From: Xylaria sp. FL1777
Taxonomy: Eukaryota; Ascomycota; Sordariomycetes; Xylariales; Xylariaceae
Direction: 5' to 3'
Assembly: GCA_022578965.1 (NCBI GenBank)
Contig: MU400525.1
Location: 62,001-126,000, forward strand
DNA: 64,000 nt
The notes beneath the pieces are model-generated. The model was not told the DNA's origin and did no database searches. It saw nothing but the letters and a program-made list of their open reading frames with translations. Within the stretch, counting starts at the first letter, position 1. The number at the start of each line of letters is the position of its first letter. The position numbers and the translations under genes were made by a program. Positions 50,266 to 63,000 of the stretch are shown here, in pieces.

Positions 50266-53200
50266 GGTGGTCTTGTTGCTTCGGAGTATCGTGAGGTGAC
50301 TGGTAAAGTAGTGGTAGCGGTGCTATGACGAGTGTCTAAGTGGAAGCATATATTTGAAGAATGTCCTGGATTTTTATATTCAGGTAAAACCAATTATCAG
50401 AAAATATCGTTATGCAGCCTAAGTAGTCTAGGAATTCTCCATGAAGCACTGTCATAGACGATGCCAACCGGAAATCATCCAAGTTCAGGTCTGACAACAT
50501 CCTGTCCCCACTGAAAGACGGAATAGGTAGCTTTGTAGCTAGGATTGGTTCGGATAAGTACCTAGATTGCATGAGAGGGGTCTAAAATTACAACGCGATA
50601 GATAATCTATCACCATTTTACATAAAATGAATTCTACAAAGTGGATATACAAAGAAACAGAGGTTGTGGAACTTTGAAGCTCTATCATTATCAAATATAA
50701 ATGTCCTTCCATATAGGTCTGGATGAAACCCTATCTAATTACTTTGAGGCTGACATTGTTATTGAGTCGGGAATGGCATCTAATAATACTAAGTTTCATA
50801 AATGTGAGTTCATCTCGGTCCCTGGCTGCCCCTCTCCACGGAATTTGTAACGACATTGAGAATCCCGCTCTGGGTCTAGGCCTTAGGAAATGCAACTTCA
50901 ACGATGACGCTCGCGCATGTGGTCACCCTGATGATTCTCCACGAAGTGAGTGCTGACCGTCCCACATATCTCATATTTCTATTTATTATCAGGTAATGGT
51001 TTTACAGCTAAACAATAGACAGAGCCTCGCTTATGCAACTCCCACAATACCTGGTATTTTAATATTCTGAAGGTCTACAATACACGGAGTGTCGAGTCGT
51101 TATTCGTACACTACCTTCCAATGCACAATAAATTGTACTGCAATAAGAATTGTGGTGTTTCACAAGCTTCTTGCCACCTCTAGTCTTGCCACCTCAATGA
51201 CGCCGTGGCAGTGTGACAAGGGCTCTTAGTAGAGGGCTTGGAACTTGGTCATATTGTATTCAGCTAATAATTCTCTAGGGGTCTCAAGGCCATGGTTTCC
51301 TCCTTCGTCCTTCGTACGTGGGAATATTCTGGCCTATTTATGCCCGTTAGGTCGCTATGCAGTCTAGGACTTCCTTAGCTGTTGGGTTGCCGCATATGCA
51401 ATTCTATCACAGGTGACTATCCTAGACCAATTGCCCGGCCCCATACGCGCCGACCCGGGTGGAGTTAACCCGAACCAATATGTGGGTTGTAGTCCGTCTG
51501 ACAGGCAGGCATTCTATAGGCATCTTTAGTCCTAGTGATCGAAAGAACGAAATAATAAGAAATACATATTCAGAAGGTGTGAGTGGGTAATAGCCACTTT
51601 AGAAAGTCAAGTAAGATTAGGCCATCAACCATCAAGCGAATTTGACCTCAATACCTTTGCATCTTGCTTGACACATTATACCTGACCCAGCTCGTGATCC
51701 AGGGCCCATCAGAAATGATGACTCGCGAATTAACTTCTTCGCCAAAGATTCAGCTGAGTACCCTCACTTTCGTATCGTCAACTCCCATAGAGATTTTTAA
51801 TTATAACGATATCTCCAGGAGCACATGTAAAGAGGGCGAAGGCAGGTACAAATGTGCGTACTGGACAAATCCTAATATAACCAGGTAGCTATGGGAAACA
51901 CCTAAAATGCAATCTTTTGGTCTAGTCACTTTATATCTTACTGGAAGGTGAACTACGCTCCCGAGGTAATATCTGCCACATTATAGGACTTGCTTCAGCT
52001 GGTCCACATTGAGCAGATGCCCTCGGCTTCGGCCTTAGCGCTGTGTGACATAATGTCCTCTTCCCTTCAAACTTGCCTTCGACATTGCAGAACAAAAAGG
52101 AAAAATTCATCTCCGCAAAGTCTTTCATTCGCTTTCTCGAGAATTTATAGCAGCTGAGGAACGAAGAGTCAACAGCACAAGCAGCCATCAGGGCAGCAAA
52201 GCGCCAAGGCTAGATGATTCTGACAAGTAGACGTTGGGGGGTTTTTTTTTGGGAAACCACACCCAATTTCTGCTTATCAACCAGCTTACCAAAGATCCAT
52301 CAACACCCGTGGTAGCGATTTCGCCAGCATTGTCTTGTGATGGAAACCTAAGAGCAGCTGCGGGGATCTGAACGCCGCAATAGAAAAGCTAAGTCCAAAG
52401 GCTAAATTCCTAATAGTGCCAAGTATTAAGAGGGTATAAAGTCAGTGAGGATTCGATTACGAGGACCTACCAATGAGCGTTGTCCTTCTAGCAACTTACA
52501 GTTGCCTAATTTATCATTTGTATGGACGAACAACTGAAATCTACATTTTCGGTATTTCCTAGGAAGGACATACACAAACAGGCGAATTGAATGTAAGTAG
52601 ACACCAGCTACTGCATCATCCATAAAAGTAGCCCTACAATAACCAACAATCAAAAATCGTTTTAGAAGCCCTCCTGGCGATCGCCATCAAATACATAGTG
52701 ACTCATCCTGCAGCAAGAAACAGCTCATCCCTCTAATAATTTAAGTAATACACGAGCATAAAACCTGCTATTATCTGTGGCCCTGTTGCTTTCCTTGTGC
52801 CTTTGTCAGGTGATATAATCACATATAGACCCCTAGGGTCTATATATTAGGCTTGGTGTATACAGATGGGCTACTCCTGCCAATTGACCAACCTACATAC
52901 TCTCGTATATATGGCTACTGACCCCTTACCTATCTACTATGTGACTGCATAGGGCCATCTATTCACTCCGGGACCATACCCTCTGACAGCCTTTCTCCAG
53001 AATGTGGCGCTCTTCGTCATGTACTTCTTTGTAAAGGTCCCCTATGTGTGATTTTGGATTCTTTCACGACGAATTTTATCCCACAATACACCTAGACGAA
53101 GATCTCTGTATACAGATCCTGCCATTATTGCAGTAAATACCTAGGTAGTTTCCAGGGGTTAAATTGAATTCTTAGACACTAGTTTAGCAGGACATAAGAC

Positions 53201-54410
53201 GTGCTTATTTGATCAATTCTAGCCCGATAAAGAAACTCTGATACAACTCAACCAATACTTAAACTCTTTGCCCCTATTTGTTATCGACGCAAAGGCGCCA
53301 AAGTAGGCACGCAGCGATTCACACTCCAGCATCATCACGTGACTGAACTGACTTCACCCATAGACTCCAATTGTCCAACATCATTATTTGGTGTCATCGA
53401 GTAGGCTTTTGTTAAATCTAAGGTGCTACCTTTCACACTACCGCAGTTCACACAATCGAAATCAAACGCCGAATAAGAATACATATTTTTAGGTACACAG
53501 AAACTTCACATTTGCAAATTGTGCTTGCTGAACCGATCTAACTGCAGTGAAGCAACCAAGATAGAATCACTCTACTGTAATAATTCAATAGACAACCCCT
53601 ATTAATCTAGTTATAGCTAATACTGACTGAATTTCATACTTGATTGAAGTTTCACTTCCTCAAAGAATAACCTTTCTGCGCATATATGATATTTCCAGAT
53701 GAACTGAAGCCTATTGTTAACCCAACCTTTTGCACCTATCTAAACTACGCATAAATGTTCAGAACATAATAAAGACGTAATACTCGCCTACGCTTATAGC
53801 ATCTCTTGTCTTAACGCACTAGACACGAGAACTTTGACATGCTAGATGAAATAGATGCTTGGTTTGGAGCCCCTGAGCTTGGTTCGCTAACCAATGTGAC
53901 TTCGGAGTAGATGCCCTGCCCTGCGTGAACTCACCACATCCCTTATTATGGCTCTCTCGCAGTGCCTTCCCGTGTCTTGGGAACAACCCCTCCGTGTTGC
54001 GGCTGGTTTTCTCGCGGCTTGACAAGCTATAAGCCGCTCTCCGGCTCCGGGATTCGGCATCACCACCTACCACGGCCCGGAGCCGGAGCCGGAGCCCCTT
54101 CCCAGAGGTAGCACCCGCCCGGGATGTCAACTATCGGCTCGACGACCGGGTTCGTGATCCGCTTTTCTGCAACTTCCTCGTTGTCTTGTTCATGTATCAT
54201 GTACTGACTGGTGTCTTGACGTGCCATGGGACCTTGTGATCTACTTGTATCTAGTACTTGAACTTGGTCTTCTAGTACTACTTTCCCTTACTTCCTTCTC
54301 TCAAGTTTCGTAACAAATACAGCAAAGAGAGTACCATACGAAGCGTGTCAAGTCAACATAACACTCTGGTATCCTACAGGTGCGCATGCGCAGAGACTCT
54401 CTGTATCCCA
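50266..54410. other. Gene-poor region, nothing recognised
   Basis: About 4.1 kb of moderately AT-rich sequence with stops in all frames. The longest candidates are about 75-100 codons (for example 50723-50956 on plus, ending in a Cys-containing segment, and 53819-54130 on minus). They lack domains, signal peptides or convincing splice partners. Direct repeats are not obvious. It may contain the lectin promoter at its left edge and decayed sequence elsewhere. Confidence 0.45.
52823..52845. repeat. Perfect 10-bp inverted repeat with 3-bp spacer
   Basis: ATATAGACCC is followed after CTA by its exact reverse complement GGGTCTATAT. It lies alone in the gene-poor region, so it could be a protein-binding palindrome or chance. 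Confidence 0.6.
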
Positions 54411-54411
54411 C

Positions 54412-54466
54412 CTTCTTTCCCTCTCTATCTCTCTCTCTCTCTCTCTCTTTTTCTCTCTATCTCTCA
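54412..54466 (+). repeat. CT-rich microsatellite
   Basis: A pyrimidine-only tract, mainly (CT)n with short T interruptions, begins about 1.6 kb before the start codon at 56068. Tracts like this often mark fungal transcription start regions, so this is the best candidate for the promoter or start of the leader of the downstream gene. Confidence 0.7.
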
Positions 54467-56067
54467 AGTTGAAGGTTTTAACTTGTGGGCTGTCAGCATC
54501 AACTCTTGTTCCACACATCTTCACCTCTTCACATCTTCCCAAACACAATCTCCTCCGCTGCCATCCTACACACAACTTCTTTACTTCACTTTCAACACAC
54601 TATAGAGAATCTATTTTACTTGCGGTGTCTTCAAGATATTGAGGCTTGACATCTCTCACTGTACTTGTCTAGGTGGTGTTGGGACGTAAACACGCAGTTC
54701 ATCCACGGTCCCTTCCCATCCAAACACATCAGACAATATCCAGTCAACAGGCCACCATACCTAACACCTCTCATCCTCTATCTTCCTCATCTCCATACCT
54801 GTTTTCTCCACCTCACAATCTGTGCCAACAAGTGTTCCTGGAATCCACTCGTTGAAGCAGTGGTGTACGTTCTACCTGGCAATCTTTGAGCGTTCTACAT
54901 ACGCTGGTAGCTCACTAGCTGCCCTCACACAGTATTGCGTCACTTCATACTGCTTGTTTTCTTGGTTTCAACTTGGAACCGGTAAGTAAGAATCTGTCAT
55001 CTTATCTTCTGACTATATTTGTAGATGTCGCTCTGACGAGGTCGTGCTGTTGATGGGCCTCCTCCCTCAGATGCCTCCACTGTGCCCCAGAACACTGCTA
55101 CACCTCACTTCATGTTTTGATCAGCAGCTGACAAGATATCTGCAGTTATTTCCGGCTATCAATCAGCCAGCTTTGCGACCTAGCCATCAAGTCTTGTTCC
55201 AGAATCTGTAAGTGACACACTGGCTCTCTACCACACAGACACTCACAAGAGATTGGTGTATGATCTATTTCTTCGCATCTACCCTGACGATGGTCCGAGG
55301 ATGTAAGGACTGACGAAACAAATAGGGTATTTTCTTGAGGGTTTCTCGTTCGCGCGTGTTTAGAGGCGGTATGTTTCTCTTTACTCTCTCCAACACCTTA
55401 ATGCTTCGGGAAATACATAATCTTCTCATATCAGTATCCTGTCCTCTGACAATCAGCACAGATAACGAACGGCCAATAGTTCAAGTTGATGTTATTTCTT
55501 GTTGCGGTTGGTTTTTTAATACTTCACCGAAGACAGTAAGTTATATCGTGTTCATTTCAGCTACATTGGCATGTTTCATACACACTGCGCTCCCAAACGG
55601 AATTCTGCCCTGAATTCAAGCAGCAATAGCGCTGAATGGGCTGAGAGCACAATGTCTAATCTGTTGATTACAGACACAAATCTTGAATTTCTGGTATTTC
55701 CACCGTACTGGATTCTCCTCGGTGACAGTAAGTTGCTTACCAGCCGCGCTCATCACCTTCATAACGCACTGATAATTCTTCGTGTCCATTGGCGGACATA
55801 TTGCTAATACAATTTCTATCGGACAAGTCTTCCTAATAATCAGAACAAGCTGCCATTCTTTCTCTGGCAATTTGGAGACTGAAGATACTGTTTTGTCTTA
55901 CAATCCAGCTGAATTATTGTCATTTTGGGTAAGTGAGCAATCTCTTCTGACCTTCACCAAAGATACCAACTCGGGAATTTCTTTTCTCGTTTGATTGAAG
56001 TCCATTACGATGATACTTAGCAGCTCTCTGAGACTGTATTTCTATCTCTTGATGAAGCTGGCTGACC
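54467..56067 (+). other. Intron-rich leader or unresolved multi-exon transcript
   Basis: Five strong GTAAG 5' splice sites lie in a row at 54982, 55208, 55536, 55728 and 55929, all on the plus strand. Several have good partners. 54982-55024 ends TTGTAG. 55536 pairs with an acceptor near 55674, preceded by a classical CTAAT branch site. 55728 pairs with a GCTAATAC branch near 55802. 55929 pairs with CTTAGCAG just before 56025. The intervening exons would be short (about 50-200 bp) and are open in one or two frames, but I cannot join them to the frame that starts at 56068. The most likely reading is a long spliced 5' leader; a small upstream gene is the alternative. Confidence 0.45.
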
Positions 56068-57890
56068 ATGATGTTCAAGGCTTCACTTGCTGAAGCCTTT
56101 GGTACAAATCGGAAGATGGCACCAGCTGCTCGCGTTCCAATTTACTACGTCAGAGGTGTCGTAGCGATGGCAGACAACGTGACTACAACAGAGCCGACCT
56201 CCGGTCCTACTCATGAACAAGAGGCTATCATAAGTGTAGCCGTCATTATTTTTGCCACCATCTTCATCGGTATTGTTGCATATCGCCTCCATGTCCATTG
56301 TAAGGAACGCCTTCGTCGCTTTCGCTTTTCAATCTCCGATTTCGACGAACCAAATGAAGAGCAGATCCGTATGGAGAATCTTCTATCTGCTGGCAGTACA
56401 GGAGCTACAGCAACGGCAGTAGAGACGGCACCGACAGCAGAGACGGTGGCGACAGAAACTGCAGCAGGAAGTGCGGGAACACATTACGGTTAGTGAAAGT
56501 TTTTTTCTCGCGAGTGATGAAGGCCTCGATCGACTGACTCTAAGGCTTATGTTTCTACTTCACAACTGAATCATTGTAACTAACAGATCGAACAGAATCT
56601 GCAAACCCTGAGTTTTCCGGTAGCAAGCTACCTTCCGGCATCAATCCCCCAGTCTCTGCACCAGGAGAATCTAGCGTATTCATTCCCGACCGTCATCACG
56701 CGTCGCTTCCAGTAGAGACAGACCAAGACCAGACAGACCAAGACCAAACCAAACGTCGTAAACATCATGGTATGGTCTTTGATGATGACGAGGGAGATTA
56801 TTTTAGTTATCTAGGGTCTGGAGTTGAGGACACCAACAAGGAAGGCTCCGCTCAGGATGACAAGATGAAAGATGCTGACAACGAGGACGATGAGCCCAAC
56901 AAGAAAGCCGCAGATGGTGGTCTGCCCACCGCAGACGGACTACAGCGTCCTTATCGTGGTGTACGTCATTCATTTGCAGGAGCCACCAACTTCAGTGTTA
57001 CCCACGACAATAATACTGCTGGCCCCGTTGAAATGAGTTCTCAGGAGCAGAGCCAGGAGAATAAACAGCTCGGCACAAAGGGTATCTCTAAGACCCACCA
57101 GTCTTCCCATGATTCCAAGAATCAATATGGCTGTCTAGACAGAGATTACACGCACGCCTCTCTCGTCCCAGAGCCCCTATCTTTCGCGATTCGCAGCAAC
57201 TCGGTCCAGGGGCCATCGTCTTCCTCGAGTGCTGGTACTCCTCTTGTGCCCAAGCCTAGACCCGCTTCGATTGATGAGGCCGACAGCTTCTGCGAGGAGC
57301 CAGAGTTTAAACCAAAGCGCCCAACTTCCTTCCCGATCGACGGCTGGCCGCCCAAGGACAACATGCCACCGACATTCGACAATGCCCCAGTCCGCAACGC
57401 TATGTGGAACACGCCCCCCTCTGCCGAGATCATCGAGCGATGCCGCCAGGCCCGCGAGCAGAAGGACTGGGAGGAGGAAACCAAGAAGCTCATCCTTCAG
57501 GAAGCCAAGGACGCAGGCGAGGTCCTCTCCGAGGAGGAGCTCGGGCGACGCCTTCACCGCAAGTATGTACGAAGCAGCCGATATAAGCTTCCCGCGACTG
57601 TGTACCAGCCCGAGACCTCTCGCGCTCAGTCCCCTGAGACGGAAGTCTCGCGTCCCGCAACCGGCATCGCTCGTGGAAAGCGTGCGTCCCGCCCTCTTTC
57701 TGAATTGCACTCGTCGGCGAACCGCCGCCGACAGGTAACTCAGTCGCAGACTGTGACTGCTTATTCGCACCCGCTGGCCCCTGAGCCATCTACGCCCACC
57801 AAAGACGATTCTGAGGACACTCGTGGGTCTTACTTCGATATCACCCCACCCACTCCTCCTCACCGCCGGGGTTTCCGCCTTAGTCGCTAA
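56068..57890 (+). CDS. Single-pass membrane protein of unknown function
   Basis: Two exons (56068-56488, 56587-57890) joined across a 98-bp intron (GTTAGT...AACAG, CTAAC branch) give 574 residues. I do not recognise the family. Residues about 53-72 (AIISVAVIIFATIFIGIVAY) form one transmembrane segment, followed by a basic stretch (HCKERLRRFRF) that predicts a cytoplasmic C terminus. The short N terminus would face out or into a lumen. ATG codons at M17 and M34 are alternative starts; starting at M34 would leave a compact N terminus before the membrane. The long tail is low complexity: Ala/Thr-rich (107-138), acidic with D/E runs (about 200-240), then Ser/Pro-rich. The only compact-looking part is a charged helical stretch around 410-450 (EIIERCRQAREQKDWEEE). 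The layout resembles fungal plasma-membrane sensor or scaffold proteins, but that is only inference. Confidence 0.75.
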
Positions 57891-57929
57891 GGAGGTTCGT
57901 TCACGGCACATTTGCGACGTATTGCACGA

Positions 57930-59165
57930 TATCTTGCTCTCGAGATCCTACTTGCACACTTGAACAGTTTTTTCCTACTTGTCCATCTGCACTGTCTTTT
58001 CCTATCTGCGCACATCGTCTTGACTGAGGCACGCGTTTCGTTTCCTTGAAGATACACGAAAAAAGGAACATGAGACTTTTGCCGTTCTCCCATTTGTGCA
58101 CATCGTGTTGGTCGGAGTTGGGAGTTTTCGATTTTCGATTTTCGTGTCCTGAAGATACACGATCAAGGAAAATGAAGCTTTTGCCGTTTTCCTATTTGCA
58201 CACCTCGCGTCGATCAATGAACGCGTTTCATGTCCTTGAAGATACACGAAAAAGGAACATGAAATTCTTGCCGTTTCCCATTTCCGTATGTCTTGTTGGT
58301 TGGAGTTGGGGCGTTTTGGTTTTTCGTTTCCTGGACGATTTGGACGATACACGATGAACGATGAACGAACATGACGATTTTGCCGTTTCTCATTGCACAT
58401 CTCGCCTTGATCGAGACACGCCTTTCATTTCCTCGAAGATACACGAAAGAGGAACATGAAGGTTTTGCCGTTTGCCGTTTGCCATTTGCCGTTTGCCATT
58501 TGCCGCCTGCGCACATTTGCGTCGATTGAAGGGTACGCTTCCCCTAGAAAGCACATCAGAAGGGAAAAGGAACTGTTTGCCGTCTGCACGCATCATCTTG
58601 ATTGAGACGTGCGTTTCGTTTCCTGGAAGATATATGAGAGAGGAGAAGGAACCGCTTGCGGTTTGACGTCTTTGGACGTCGTGTTGATTGAAGTACGCCT
58701 TCGCATTTCATTCAAGACACACAACAAGGGAAGATGAACTGTCTGCCCTCTACGCGCATCATCTCGATTGAAGCCCGTATTTCCCTGGAAGGTTCACACG
58801 AGAACAGGAAACGGATATCCTACATCCCACCTTATTATAAGGTCCGAGTATCGACGTAACCACCATAGCCAGGCATGAGTTGAGAAACTCCCGAACACCT
58901 CGAACCCCCCGGAACGAGAGTGTTGATTGAAGGACGCATTTCCCTGCAAGGCACACGAGAAAAGGGAGCGGACGCCCACGTCCCACCTTTATGGTCTGAG
59001 TATCGATGTGACCTTTGATTGTCAGGGAAGGCATGAATTGAGAAAACCCCGAAAATCCAGAAAAAAAAAAGATTGATGTCATACACACTTCCCTGAGAGG
59101 CACCCGAGAAAATGGATGTTCTACGTCCTACCTTAATGGTCTGAAGTATCGGCGTGACCTTATTT
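57930..59165. repeat. Degenerate tandem repeat array
   Basis: Between two convergent genes, roughly ten to twelve diverged units follow one another. The best-kept word is GAAGATACACGA, at 58048, 58151, 58238, 58343 (variant), 58435, 58545 (variant), 58625 (variant) and 58712 (variant). Spacing is about 80-110 bp. Each unit continues with GGAACATGAA, TTTTGCCGTTT, CATTTGCACAC and TTGATTGA-type words. From about 58790 the spacing grows to about 150 bp, with a further shared block (CCCACCTT...GGTCTGAGTATCGA). The array ends near 59165. No homology to the flanking genes is evident. Confidence 0.75.
58464..58505. repeat. Six 7-bp repeats inside the tandem array
   Basis: The heptamer TTTGCCG (or TTTGCCA) is repeated six times without interruption. 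It is a local expansion of the TTTTGCCGTTT word found once in the other units. Confidence 0.9.
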
Positions 59166-60045
59166 GCCAGTGGCAGTGAACACTAAAGGACAATTGTCGG
59201 AGGATGAGGGGAGAGACAATTGTCTATTGCAGGAGTTAAATTTCGGCCGGCGTGCCTTATGGAATTCAGTTTTTTCGATCTGGTAATCTTGTGTCAGGGC
59301 TCTTTGCTTTCCTCTTGCCGGCGATAGGGCCCTCTCCCCCTCAACCAGATCGACAGTGTAGTTACTACCTTATTAGGTACCATAAAACAATAAAACCCAA
59401 AAAAAAGAAAACCAGCATGGCCCCTTGGTGAACTTTACTGCGCCGTAGTAAAATTTCGTAGTCTTTCCCAACTGCCTCTGGCTTCGTATGACTTGTATGA
59501 CAGCGTATGTATTAAGGTTATACCTGCATCGCAACGGCGAATCTCATGCCAACAAACAGAGCACCGGAGAGACATATCAGCTATGGAGACAAGGAGAATG
59601 AGGGGACTAGCTTCATTCCCTTCGTTAGTGGTTAAGTCAGCCTGAAATTTGAAAGGTCTCGCTTTCGTAATTCACGGCGAAGGGTAGTGATACCAAGCTG
59701 AAAACGCCTAGGAGTATGAAGGCTTCTCGATGAGTTGGGAAAATTGATGCGTAAAACGACGAGACAACGGGGACGAGACAACGGGCGTAGTTCAGTCGTG
59801 TTCATGGTTGATATAATACTATTACGTACGAGTATCTAATATTCGAGCCATCATACAATATCGTAGCAGGTGAGATGCCCTCACATTTTCAACGCCACTC
59901 GTAGTCCTAGTCTCCGCCGCCGCCACCACCACCCAGCCTTTTGTAATGCATGCCAAGCCACCGCTCCTAATCCCCAATGGTACAGTTGAAACGTCATATA
60001 CAAAAGAACCTATATGTCAAAATAGCAGATAATACAATAGAGTGA
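59166..60045. other. Intergenic region between repeat array and polymerase gene
   Basis: About 0.9 kb with no recognisable gene. It includes the 3' flank of the minus-strand polymerase gene and a short run of CCG/CCA trinucleotides near 59912-59935. Confidence 0.5.
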
Positions 60046-63000
60046 TTAATTCATAGGCCGCGGCCCCGGTGCTCTCCTTACTGGTGGCATCTTCTCAAAT
60101 ATCCAGTCACTCCTATCGAAATTATACTTGGAAGGAAACTTGGCTTCAAACGGTTCGTACATTTGGGGCATGAGCTCAGCTTGAGAGCTATAGGGTAAAA
60201 TTTTCCTCTGCCTTGGTTTTCTCGGTGTGCCGCTTGTGAAAGGTCCACCGCCGAAGGCTTTTCTCTGGTCCTTGAGAATCTCCCTGAGTTCTTTATCGTC
60301 ATTCGTGATCTGAGCTTTTAGGAAGCTAAGATCTTTGAGATCTTGAGTCATAGCCAGAGACTCCATGACAGGGACTCTTGGGGTATAAAGAATGTCTTCT
60401 AGCTTAGGGGCGTATTTCGCGGGGACGATATTTGGGTCGAGGAACGCGTCAGCTCCTTTCTCCAGCAATTGTGTTATATCCAAGCTTTCACCAGCGGCAA
60501 TAGGAGTGGTGTGGCTCGGCGTTATGCAGTCCATGTCTACTTCTTTACGGAAGACATGATCGATATCAACGGCGGAGAAGTAAGCGCATGCCTGAGGAAG
60601 GTCGTCTATCCCGACTTGTTGAGCAAACATTGCTCGTGTCCAGAGGTTGGAGACTTGAAGTGCCATGGCAGCTCGGTACTTATCTTCGTTTTTGACTAGG
60701 TAGCGGATCTCATCGTGCACCGAGATGGCCAGGCGAGCATCGATGTTGAAACGTCTGATGAGGTAGTCCATCGAGACGATAAGAAGGTGAAGGTAATCAA
60801 CACCTGACGACTGGATTGCCCAATTGATACGAGAGGTAAGGTAGGCACCTTTGCTGATGAACCTACTCATAAGCGCTTCGGTGATGCCGGCCCCAAGGAC
60901 AGGGGTCCGTGGTCGCTCCTGATCTGCGAACTCCTCTAGCTTGTTGAAGACGAAAGATTCAGTACCACCTCTCCAAAATGGCCGTTTATAGAGTGTTTTA
61001 CGAGTGGTCTTAGTTCCCTTTGTAGTGGCGTAGAGCTTGCCGGCGACGTCAATCGTCTCTTGTTCTGACATGTTTGGGTTGAACTGCCTCAGCAAAGTCG
61101 CAGCAAATTTCAGTCCAGCCCCATAGATTCGCCCGTAGTTGAATACCTTAGCATCATTTCGCGTGATGCCTAGGATGGAAGCAGTGCGGGAGTGTAGGTC
61201 GGTCCCCGCAGCTTTAGTTCCTTCGAGTGTCATGAAACCAATAGCATTACCCCCATGAAGCTTGAAAGTAGCATCGCCAATAACACTAGCAATCCAGAGC
61301 TCTTCTGAATCAACATCGGCGCCCACGAATGAATATCCCGGAGGTGCCTTGACCATTGCCTTTAATTCTGAGCCGACTCTGTTTTTCTTCGCGTTGCTCG
61401 CCGTCAACCAAGTATTCTCAACAGCCCTGCGTGTGATGGTCCCCATAGGAATGATTTGGGGTAGGATATATCCATGTGCTTGGGACGTAGTATTTGGTGC
61501 CTTGTCTGATTCATAAACAACCATCTGTGACATGATACGGTCTCGAGCACTAATCCAGTAGGAACACGATGCGTTCATGTCAAGCGCTTCCTTGGCATAC
61601 GTATACTCAGAAGAGAGAGTCCCTTTATCGAAATACGTGAGGTAACTTTTAGCTAACGGATTAGCGCATCTTGCGGTTGGCCCATCCTTGTGGGGTAGTT
61701 TGAAGTACAAGGCTTCCATATCGCATTTTAACGCCTCGATAGGCTCGTCAGAGAAGTCACACCGGACAAGCTGCGTGAAACTGTACTTTGATGCGTCTTC
61801 AAGCGGTACCCGAAAGGTCCAGCCGTACTTATCAGACCAATGTAACGGATAGCCATCCCAAGCAAGTCGAAGAAGAAGAGGCGCTATACGTGTCCTGACT
61901 GACAGGCTCATGGGCGCATTGCTTTTGGGAAATAAACTCTTGTACCACTTAGGCATGCCGGGCATCTTCTGCCGGGCAGCAGGCCGAGGCGGGTCGCCTT
62001 TCTTCTTTCCTTTGACCATCCTAATCTCTTGACCGGACCAGTCTAGTTGCTTCAGCCATGGATCTGTGCTCCATTTTTGTTCGTCGTCCTTGATCTTTAA
62101 TGCCTTAGCCGTTAGGCCTTCCAGCCGTTCCTGAATAGCATCGGATAGCTTGTGATATGTCGCTTCGGCATTGGCGATATATGCATCCCAGGATCTGTCG
62201 ACGGGCAGAATGACAGAAGAAAGATGCCGCAATGCAGCAAAGCTAACAGGGTGTGGGCAGACATCTAAAAAGTTCGGGAAAACGATCTTGTACACTCGGT
62301 GAGTGATGGCTACATCCGCAGCGCAATAATCCAGCAGTTGATCCAGTTTATTGACAACACCCTCACGATCCAACTCACCAAAATCATTTCGTAATTCCTT
62401 GTCAATGGTAACATTGAGATGGAACTGAGCGACATCTCTGAGCGAATTAATTGAACTTCGCTCGACCCAGAGTTCCTCTTCGTCCTCGCGCAGGGTGTTG
62501 CTCGCCAAGAGATTTGCAAGATCCATATCTTGAGTTTCCCTAGCGATCTTGTCCCGAAGTTCCCGGCTCTTTTTGTGTCTCATCCATGTCGGCCGTTGTT
62601 GGGAGCACATGCCATTCACCGCTACGTGCAACGACATGGTATCTAGGAAGGCGTTCCTCGTCTGTTTGAGGTCGTATTCTTCAAGGATGCGAGCGCGATC
62701 ATAGCCGATGTTGTGGCCTACGATAACCCTATCCTGACTAGGTGGACCTAATGGAATCAGGTGTTTGTCGTTTTCTGACTCACCTAGTAGCCAAGGCGAA
62801 AGCCAAGCATACCAAGCGGTCGGACTCATAGCACAAGCCATAACAGCAAATGAACTTTGCTTCCACATGACCTCAACGTCGAAACAGAGCATGTTCTCGT
62901 CAGGAAATTCGACGGGTGTCGGCTCGGACCCGTCGACAGTATATTTAGTCCAACCACTCCGCCTAATCCATTCCTTGGGACGAGGAGGCGCATTCGCTAG

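Noticed and set aside
50723..50956. 77-codon plus-strand frame with several Cys near its end, a possible small secreted protein
   Set aside because: The hydrophobic start is not a convincing signal peptide, and the Cys segment is short and matches nothing I recognise.
57177..57911. 244-codon minus-strand frame opposite the membrane-protein gene
   Set aside because: It overlaps a spliced, in-phase plus-strand gene and has no recognisable content.
57930..59165. CRISPR-like array
   Set aside because: Units are 80-150 bp and diverged throughout, with no identical short repeats separated by unique spacers, and the host is a eukaryote.
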